Below are positions 5,373-10,265 of a stretch of 10,265 nucleotides of DNA, in pieces. A program made the translations under genes and the position numbers. The DNA lies in NCBI GenBank assembly GCA_021202205.1, contig JAJQDJ010000265.1, positions 1 through 10,265 on the forward strand, in the 5' to 3' direction. Position 1 is the stretch's first letter; each line of letters starts with the position of its first letter. The notes beneath the pieces were generated by a model. That model was not told where the DNA came from and ran no database searches. It was given only the letters and a program-made list of their open reading frames with translations. This DNA comes from Erysipelotrichaceae bacterium. Its GTDB lineage: Bacteria > Bacillota_I > Bacilli_A > Erysipelotrichales > Coprobacillaceae.

Positions 5373-6869
5373 TTATCCCTCCTTCTTCACTAAGATTTCT
5401 CTTGGTGATAATCTCAAGATATAAATTAATGGTAACAATACAGATACAATACAAATAAGACCTGTAATGCCAGCTAATTGTATAGCCGTCGTTGTAGTCA
5501 TAGAAACATCTAATTCTGTATTTTCTGGAGATGTCAAAGCTTGATTAAAGAGATTACCTTTATCTATTTTATCATCCGAACTATTATTAATGACATCTGA
5601 ATTATCAAGGCCGTCACCAATATCATCAGGTATTTCCATAATCATTTCAGTTTGATTATTTTGAGTCGATTCTAACATTGAACTAATGACATTGGATACC
5701 ATCTTACCTGTACCTAACGATAAAGCAAATGCTACCACTGCAACAATCAATACCTCTATTAATTGTTGCAACATAATCTTGATTTTAGACTGTCCTAATG
5801 ATAAAAAGACACCAAATTCATAGAAGCGACTGCGCATTGTAAGCATCAATATTAAACATAATATAGCACATCCTGCTCCGACCACAACCCACAAGAATAT
5901 ATTTGCAAATTGTTGCATATCCTCTAATGAAGATATGCTATTTTGATATATTGAATCATTAGCATCTAATGTATATGTTTCAAAATCTATGTCTGTCGAA
6001 TTTTCTGCCAATTCAATGAAAGCATCAATATGATCTGGATCATCCAAATAATAAGTAGCACTAGTAATATCTGTTGTACTATCATTCAATGTTTGAGCAG
6101 TCGATATATCTACATAAATATAATTCATTGGATTTTGACGATTGCTCATGTTCATACTACCCATATCGCTACTTGATTCTATTTCAAATATTCCAACAAT
6201 TGTTAAAGTAACAGTTATATCCTCACTATCACTATTGGTTGTTGTAATAGTAAAAGTATCACCAACTTCTAAATCATTATCACTTGCTAAATTTGACTCA
6301 ATAACACAGTTTGTAGTTCCTGCGTCATCTTCAGTTAATAATTTCCCACTTAATAATACATAATTTTCATCAGTAAAATCACTTAAATGAGCCATCGTGG
6401 TATTACCAATAACAGTAAAATCATTGCTATCCATAAATTGACCTTTTGTTTCATCTCCATTATTAGGAACTTGCATATTTTCATCGACAGATGTATCTGA
6501 TGAATCATCAGTCGTTGATGTTGTTTCTACAGGATCAATATCATCACTATTAGCACTGACACTTAAAGTATAATTATAGCTTTCAACATAATTCAAATCT
6601 TTTAATTGATCTGCCATATCTACAGTTATACTGCTTACAACCTCGTCTAAAGCTTGACCCTGTTCGCGATTATTCATCATATTTTGAGTATTATATGATA
6701 ACGTTACTTCACTACCTAGAGACTGTCTTATAGATGTAATCGATTTTGTAGTAGCACTTTTAATAGATAAACCAGCAATCACAAGATTAGCAATGACAAC
6801 CATTATAACAAAAAACAGTATAGTTTTACCTATATTCTTTTTAATACTTAATAAGGCGTTTTTGAACAT
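5373..6869 (-). CDS. ABC transporter permease, MacB/FtsX type with large acidic extracellular domain
   Basis: Membrane subunit of 498 residues. The topology is that of the MacB/LolC/HrtB group: TM1 16-36, a long extracellular domain 38-320 (MacB periplasmic-core type), TM2 322-345, TM3 368-388, extracellular loop 389-460 and TM4 462-486. RSRFYEFGVFLSLGQSKIKI after TM2 is the typical coupling segment, and SPREILVKKEG is a typical C-terminus. The extracellular parts contain acidic Asp/Ser/Thr-rich, low-complexity stretches (about 105-145 and 411-437) and a Met-rich patch DMGSMNMSNRQNPMNY (235-250). HrtB is about 350 residues, so this is larger. Such pumps act by mechanotransmission, expelling haem, peptides or other amphiphiles from the membrane. 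The substrate here is unknown. ATG at 6869 is preceded by GAGGAGGG. It is first in a two-gene operon with the ATPase. Confidence 0.92.
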   Translation of the reverse strand: MFKNALLSIKKNIGKTILFFVIMVVIANLVIAGLSIKSATTKSITSIRQSLGSEVTLSYNTQNMMNNREQGQALDEVVSSITVDMADQLKDLNYVESYNYTLSVSANSDDIDPVETTSTTDDSSDTSVDENMQVPNNGDETKGQFMDSNDFTVIGNTTMAHLSDFTDENYVLLSGKLLTEDDAGTTNCVIESNLASDNDLEVGDTFTITTTNSDSEDITVTLTIVGIFEIESSSDMGSMNMSNRQNPMNYIYVDISTAQTLNDSTTDITSATYYLDDPDHIDAFIELAENSTDIDFETYTLDANDSIYQNSISSLEDMQQFANIFLWVVVGAGCAILCLILMLTMRSRFYEFGVFLSLGQSKIKIMLQQLIEVLIVAVVAFALSLGTGKMVSNVISSMLESTQNNQTEMIMEIPDDIGDGLDNSDVINNSSDDKIDKGNLFNQALTSPENTELDVSMTTTTAIQLAGITGLICIVSVLLPLIYILRLSPREILVKKEG

Positions 6870-6895
6870 TTCGTATCCCTCCTCATATTTATTTC

Positions 6896-6933
6896 AGTTT
6901 AGAAAAGTAATTCATGTAAATAATCAAATGAAT
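6896..6933 (-). promoter_or_regulatory. Weak candidate promoter of the ABC operon with a degenerate 11-bp repeat
   Basis: On the minus strand, ATTCAT (6933), a poor TATTTA (6922) and a -10-like TAAACT (6901-6896) keep the 11-bp and 21-nt spacing seen at the small RNA promoters. Matches are weak. TTGATT (6926-6921) with TCTAAA 18 nt on is an alternative. The operon must start between the terminator at 6939 and the ATG at 6869. Confidence 0.25.
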
Positions 6934-6938
6934 ATGTG

Positions 6939-6961
6939 AAAAAAAGGGAAACTAGTTTCCC
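6939..6961 (-). terminator. Intrinsic terminator containing the NusG-II gene stop codon
   Basis: GGGAAACTAGTTTCCC (6961-6946) is a perfect palindrome followed by seven T residues (6945-6939). The TAG at its centre is the stop codon of the upstream gene. It separates that gene from the ABC operon. Confidence 0.85.
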
Positions 6962-7311
6962 ACTTCAATTTGTTCTTCAGCATTTGACTGTATAACATAT
7001 ATTTCATTTGGTAAACAGATAATAGATTTTGTACTTCCCTCTTTGATCCAACCCATTTTTTCGCAATCATGATTAGGACATTCGACATCTGTAGCATGAT
7101 ATTGTCGATCTTTCACTTCCAAGGTGAAAGATCCATATGTTCCTGTAAAAGTATAAGAGGCATCTATTGATATATCTACGGTATCTATAAGCTCATTTTG
7201 ATAATAAACTTCAATAGTATTGGTATCTGTTTGCATATGATTATATATCATATATGCAATAGCTATAATTATGCATAAAATAATAATAAGAAAAACATCT
7301 TTCTTTTTCAT
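6952..7311 (-). CDS. NusG domain II-containing small membrane-anchored protein
   Basis: The protein has 119 residues from ATG at 7311. A start at 7374 is possible on paper, but its first 21 codons would be the adhE terminator and the promoter. ATG 7311 follows the -10 and GGTGA 5 nt upstream, so I prefer it. Residues 5-23 form one transmembrane or signal-anchor helix. Residues 33-108 match NusG domain II (Pfam NusG_II): IEVYYQNELIDTVDI, a YGSFTLEV strand, then ECPNHDCEKMGWI and IICLPNEI. Cys78, Cys83 and Cys99 sit at the family's usual positions. This domain occurs on the outer face of the membrane in many Firmicutes, often near FMN-binding or electron-transfer genes. Its molecular role is not established, and it is not a transcription factor despite the name. 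The gene is monocistronic, with its own promoter and terminator. Confidence 0.88.
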   Translation of the reverse strand: MKKKDVFLIIILCIIIAIAYMIYNHMQTDTNTIEVYYQNELIDTVDISIDASYTFTGTYGSFTLEVKDRQYHATDVECPNHDCEKMGWIKEGSTKSIICLPNEIYVIQSNAEEQIEVGN

Positions 7312-7327
7312 GAAAATCACCGCTAGT

Positions 7328-7356
7328 ATTATAACATATAAAAAAGCTATTGTCAT
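7328..7356 (-). promoter_or_regulatory. Promoter of the NusG-II gene, embedded in the adhE terminator
   Basis: On the minus strand, -35 ATGACA (7356-7351) and extended -10 TGT-TATAAT (-10 at 7333-7328) have a 17-nt spacer. The -35 lies in the loop and descending arm of the adhE terminator hairpin. The leader would be only about 10-15 nt. Confidence 0.6.
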
Positions 7357-7368
7357 TGACAATAGCTT
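7340..7368 (-). terminator. Intrinsic terminator of adhE
   Basis: AAGCTATTGTC/GACAATAGCTT (11-bp stem, 7368-7358 with 7354-7344) has a three-base loop and is followed by a T run to 7340. It begins 5 nt after the adhE stop codon. Confidence 0.88.
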
Positions 7369-7373
7369 CATCA

Positions 7374-10046
7374 TTATTTTTTAGCAAATGGAGATTCATA
7401 ATCATATACTGTTTTTAGAATTTCTTCCATATCTGAAACCATAGGCATTCTAGGATTAGCTGGAGTACATTGATCTTCATAAGCATTCATTGCAATTCTA
7501 TGAATTGATTTATCCCAATCTTCTTTAGAAATACCTTGTGATTTAAAGTTTGTAGCGCCACCACAGCTTACCCATAATTTTTCAACAGCTTGTGCATACA
7601 TTTCCACACCTTCTTCAGGTGTTTTTGGATTTAAGCCAATCAATTGAGCTAATTCCATGTATTTCACATCTGCTTTATAATTTTCAATCTTTGGCCAAAT
7701 ATTTAATTTAGTTGGAATTGTACCATTATATCTAATAACATGTGGCATTAAGATACCATTTGTACGACCATGAGGAACATGATATTCCCCACCTATTTTA
7801 TGTGCTAATGAATGGTTCATACCTAAAAAGGCATTGGCAAAGGCCATACCAGCAATAGTTGCTGCATTCTGCATCTTTTCTCTTGCAAGTGGTGTCCTTT
7901 TCTTAACAGATTCTTCTAAATAATCAAAAACTAATTTAACGGCTTGTTTTGCCCAGCCATCAGTAAAGTCTGAAGCTAAAATAGATACATAAGCTTCTGT
8001 TGCATGTGTTAAGACATCAATACCTGTATCTGCAGCTACTGATGCTGGTAAACTCATAACAAATTCTGGATCAACAATAGCTACAGTTGGTGTTAATGCA
8101 TAGTCTGTTAATGGATATTTTTTATTAGCTTTCTTATCAGTGATAACAGCAAATGGCGTTACTTCTGAACCAGTTCCTGAAGTTGTAGGAATACAGATGA
8201 GTTTTGCTTTTTTACCTAATTCAGGGAACTTGAAGGCACGTTTTCTAATATCCATGAATTTTTGTTTAATATCATCAAAATTCACTTCAGGATGTTCATA
8301 CATCAGCCACATAATCTTAGCAGCATCCATCGGAGATCCCCCACCTAATGCAATAATAACATCAGGTTCAAATTTTCTCATCAATTCTACACCTTCTAAA
8401 ACTGTTTCCAAACTTGGATCAGGTTCTACATCAAAGTATAATTCTAAATCTACTTTATTCTTTCTACGTTTAATTGCATCTTCAACTTTATCAACATAGC
8501 CAAGATTATACATACCTCTATCAGTAACAATCATAGCCTTGTTCATTTCTTTCATATCTCTTAAATATCTAATTGAATTTCTTTCAAAATAGATTTTTGG
8601 TGGAAGTTTTACCCATTGCATATTATTATTACGTCTACCTACTCTCTTAATATTTAATAAGTTAAATGCACTTACATTATTAGAAACTGAGTTATGTCCA
8701 TAAGAACCACAACCTAATGTTAATGATGGAATAAATGCATTATATACAGAACCAATACCACCAAATGTAGATGGGGCATTTTCAATAATACGAATTGCTT
8801 TACATTGTAAACCGAATTGAACAGCTATATCATGATTTTCAGTATGAATAGCAGCACTATGTCCTAAACCATTGAATTCAACCATTGCAGCTGATTTATC
8901 AATACCATCTTGAGTTGATTCAGCTTTTAATACAGCTAAGACAGGAGATAATTTTTCTCTTGTAAGAGGTTCATTAGGTCCTACTTCCTGACATTCTACT
9001 AAGATAACTTGAGTATCTTCAGGAACACTAAATCCAGCTTGCTTAGCAATCCAAGAAGCAGGCATCCCAACAACCGCTGCTTTTACTGTACCAACTTCAT
9101 TCACTTTATCACTATAGGCTGCAGCCCCAAACATATATTCTTCAAGTTTTGTTTTTTCTTCAGCATTTGCCCAATGAACATGAAATCTTGAAATTTCAGT
9201 TTTAAAATCATCATAAATTTCATGATCAACAATAGCTGCCTGTTCACTGGCACAAATCATACCATTATCAAATGATTTTGATAATACGATATCATTCACA
9301 GCACGTTTTAAATTACATGATTTTTCCACATAAGCAGGTACATTACCAGCTCCAACACCCAAAGCAGGTTTACCACATGAGTAAGCAGATTTAACCATCG
9401 CATTACCACCAGTAGCTAAAATTGTAGCGACACCTGGATGATTCATTAAAGCACTTGTTGCATACATTGATTTTCTGACTTCTAACCATTGAATACAGTT
9501 TTCTGGAGCTCCAGCTGCAACAGCAGCATCTAACATACATTTGGCTGCTTGAACAGAACATTCATATGCAGATGGATGGAATGAGAAAATAATAGGGTTT
9601 CTTGTTTTAATTGCAATTAATGATTTGAAAATAACAGTAGAAGTTGGATTTGTAGTAGGAACAATACCACAAACCACGCCAACTGGTTCAGCAATTTCCG
9701 TAATACCTGTTAAAGGATCTTCACTAATAATACCAACCGTCTTAGAATGATATAAATTACTTGTTACATATTCACAAGCAAATAAATTTTTCACTGCTTT
9801 ATCTTCAAATACACCTCTGCCTGTTTCTTTAACAGCTGCTTCAGCTAACACCCCGTGCTGATCAAGTCCAGCCACAGAACATTTCGCAACTATATAATCC
9901 ACTGCATCTTGACTATAAGATTCATACTTATCTAATGCAACCAACGCTTTTTGCACCAAATCATCAACATGAGCATCAATTTTTTCATTTGTCCATTCAT
10001 TTTGAACTTTTTGAGTTTCTTTTTTTTCAGATTTCTTTTCTGCCAT
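7374..10046 (-). CDS. adhE: Bifunctional acetaldehyde-CoA/alcohol dehydrogenase
   Basis: AdhE of 890 residues, full family length. It reduces acetyl-CoA to acetaldehyde and then ethanol with two NADH, which regenerates NAD+ in fermentation; AdhE forms cytoplasmic spirosome filaments. The N-terminal aldehyde dehydrogenase domain (about 20-450) has catalytic Cys265 in FDNGMICASEQ and GVGAGNVPAYVE. A linker with GHNSVSNNVSAFNLL precedes the iron-dependent alcohol dehydrogenase domain (about 480-885). That domain has IALGGGSPMDAAK (568-577), IPTTSGTGSEVTPF, and iron ligands Asp677 and His681 (GIDVLTHATEAYVS), His745 (MNHSLAHK) and His759 (VPHGRTNG). All key residues are present, so it should be active. 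Residues 1-18 are a Lys/Glu-rich extension. ATG at 10046 has GGAGG 9 nt upstream. The gene is transcribed alone: promoter at 10078-10106 and a strong terminator after the stop. Confidence 0.98.
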   Translation of the reverse strand: MAEKKSEKKETQKVQNEWTNEKIDAHVDDLVQKALVALDKYESYSQDAVDYIVAKCSVAGLDQHGVLAEAAVKETGRGVFEDKAVKNLFACEYVTSNLYHSKTVGIISEDPLTGITEIAEPVGVVCGIVPTTNPTSTVIFKSLIAIKTRNPIIFSFHPSAYECSVQAAKCMLDAAVAAGAPENCIQWLEVRKSMYATSALMNHPGVATILATGGNAMVKSAYSCGKPALGVGAGNVPAYVEKSCNLKRAVNDIVLSKSFDNGMICASEQAAIVDHEIYDDFKTEISRFHVHWANAEEKTKLEEYMFGAAAYSDKVNEVGTVKAAVVGMPASWIAKQAGFSVPEDTQVILVECQEVGPNEPLTREKLSPVLAVLKAESTQDGIDKSAAMVEFNGLGHSAAIHTENHDIAVQFGLQCKAIRIIENAPSTFGGIGSVYNAFIPSLTLGCGSYGHNSVSNNVSAFNLLNIKRVGRRNNNMQWVKLPPKIYFERNSIRYLRDMKEMNKAMIVTDRGMYNLGYVDKVEDAIKRRKNKVDLELYFDVEPDPSLETVLEGVELMRKFEPDVIIALGGGSPMDAAKIMWLMYEHPEVNFDDIKQKFMDIRKRAFKFPELGKKAKLICIPTTSGTGSEVTPFAVITDKKANKKYPLTDYALTPTVAIVDPEFVMSLPASVAADTGIDVLTHATEAYVSILASDFTDGWAKQAVKLVFDYLEESVKKRTPLAREKMQNAATIAGMAFANAFLGMNHSLAHKIGGEYHVPHGRTNGILMPHVIRYNGTIPTKLNIWPKIENYKADVKYMELAQLIGLNPKTPEEGVEMYAQAVEKLWVSCGGATNFKSQGISKEDWDKSIHRIAMNAYEDQCTPANPRMPMVSDMEEILKTVYDYESPFAKK

Positions 10047-10077
10047 TTTTAAACCTCCATATATTTTTTACAGCCAC

Positions 10078-10106
10078 AATATACTATACTTCTTGTAAAA
10101 AAACAA
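10078..10106 (-). promoter_or_regulatory. Promoter of adhE
   Basis: On the minus strand, -35 TTGTTT (10106-10101) and -10 TATATT (10083-10078) have a 17-nt spacer. A short inverted repeat CTTGT/ACAAG (10092-10107) overlaps the -35 and could be an operator or chance. Confidence 0.55.
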
Positions 10107-10114
10107 GCATAGAT

Positions 10115-10132
10115 TTGTTAAATTTTTAATTT
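10115..10132. promoter_or_regulatory. Weak Rex-like site upstream of adhE
   Basis: TTGTTAA-N4-TTAATTT matches one full half of the Rex consensus TTGTTAA-N4-TTAACAA and part of the other. It lies about 45-60 nt upstream of the predicted adhE start point. Rex, the NADH/NAD+ sensor, controls adhE in many Firmicutes, which makes the weak match worth noting. Confidence 0.3.
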
Positions 10133-10140
10133 TTTGTTGA

Positions 10141-10193
10141 TAAAACGCTTTCTTTTTCAAATTAAAATTTTAACATATATAAGTAAAACGCTT
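10141..10193. promoter_or_regulatory. Two TAAAACGCTT repeats upstream of adhE, possible CcpA (cre) sites
   Basis: TAAAACGCTT occurs at 10141-10150 and 10184-10193, 43 bp apart start to start (about four helical turns). The second is nearly symmetric (GTAAAACGCTTAC) and matches the cre consensus WTGNAANCGNWNNCW except at two positions. CcpA is the most likely binder, by looping or by two-site regulation. From 10194 to the window end I see nothing I can name. Confidence 0.38.
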
Positions 10194-10265
10194 ACTGTAG
10201 TAAATAAAAAGAAAAAACCTCATTTGCACCGTGTGCGTCATTAAAATAAAAAAACATTGATTTTA

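Noticed and set aside
7312..7374. Longer N-terminus for the NusG-II protein starting at 7374
   Set aside because: These codons coincide with the adhE terminator and a TATAAT promoter, and a better-placed ribosome binding site precedes ATG 7311.
8140..8499. Plus-strand ORF of 119 codons inside adhE
   Set aside because: It is the antisense shadow of the iron-dependent dehydrogenase domain, without its own ribosome binding site or promoter.
10200..10265. GCAC-CGT-GTGC as a terminator of a gene beyond the window
   Set aside because: The stem is only 4 bp and the T run on the minus strand does not follow it directly, so support is too weak.

Overview
The window looks like chromosomal DNA of a low-GC Firmicute. 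The base composition is AT-rich, ribosome binding sites are AGGAGG-type, promoters are sigma-A-like, and AdhE and an NlpC/P60 wall enzyme are present. The style of the proteins suggests a gut anaerobe of the Erysipelotrichia or Clostridia. I cannot name a species from the sequence alone.

Layout, left to right. (1) Positions 1-1325 (minus): a secreted protein with four Ig-like domains and a C-terminal NlpC/P60 domain. It runs off the window edge and is frameshifted early by a 10-bp tandem duplication. (2) 1588-3301 (minus): an overlapping response regulator and histidine kinase pair that resembles HssR/HssS. (3) 3510-3873: a gene-poor stretch with an apparent short minus-strand transcription unit (strong promoter, 25-codon ORF, terminator) and the promoter of the next gene. 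(4) 3874-4554 (plus): a decayed ChbG/YdjC-family deacetylase gene. (5) 4694-6869 (minus): a MacB/HrtB-like ABC permease and its ATPase. (6) 6952-7311 (minus): a small membrane-anchored NusG-domain-II protein. (7) 7374-10046 (minus): bifunctional aldehyde/alcohol dehydrogenase adhE, with its promoter and candidate operators up to about 10193. The last 70 bases hold nothing I can name.

The main discovery candidate lies between the genes. Three intergenic elements (about 1441-1597, 3341-3508 and 4555-4692), all on the minus strand, share one architecture. Each has an array of GTTCAT-like hexamers repeated every 11 bp, which ends exactly 21 nt before a -10 hexamer. A start region of the form GTCTTARGA follows, then a hairpin whose loop carries CTCTCCCT, then an intrinsic terminator hairpin whose loop carries TTCCCC. 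The stems differ between copies but keep their pairing. I read these as a family of about 100-nt small RNAs with C-rich, anti-Shine-Dalgarno loops. They appear to be controlled by an OmpR-type regulator, most economically the HssR-like one encoded between copies A and B. The logic resembles the CiaR-controlled csRNAs of streptococci.

A fourth intergenic transcript (about 3520-3680) carries several G-rich motifs complementary to those loops. It may be a sponge RNA, or an mRNA for a 25-residue peptide whose ribosome binding site is a target.

How the parts may work together (inference): a two-component system senses a membrane stress, possibly haem-like, and drives small RNAs. The small RNAs mask G-rich ribosome binding sites, perhaps including those of the neighbouring ABC exporter and the wall enzyme. 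Three genes here carry apparent lesions: a frameshift, a nonsense codon and a lost H-loop histidine. Either this neighbourhood is decaying or switching, or the assembly contains errors.
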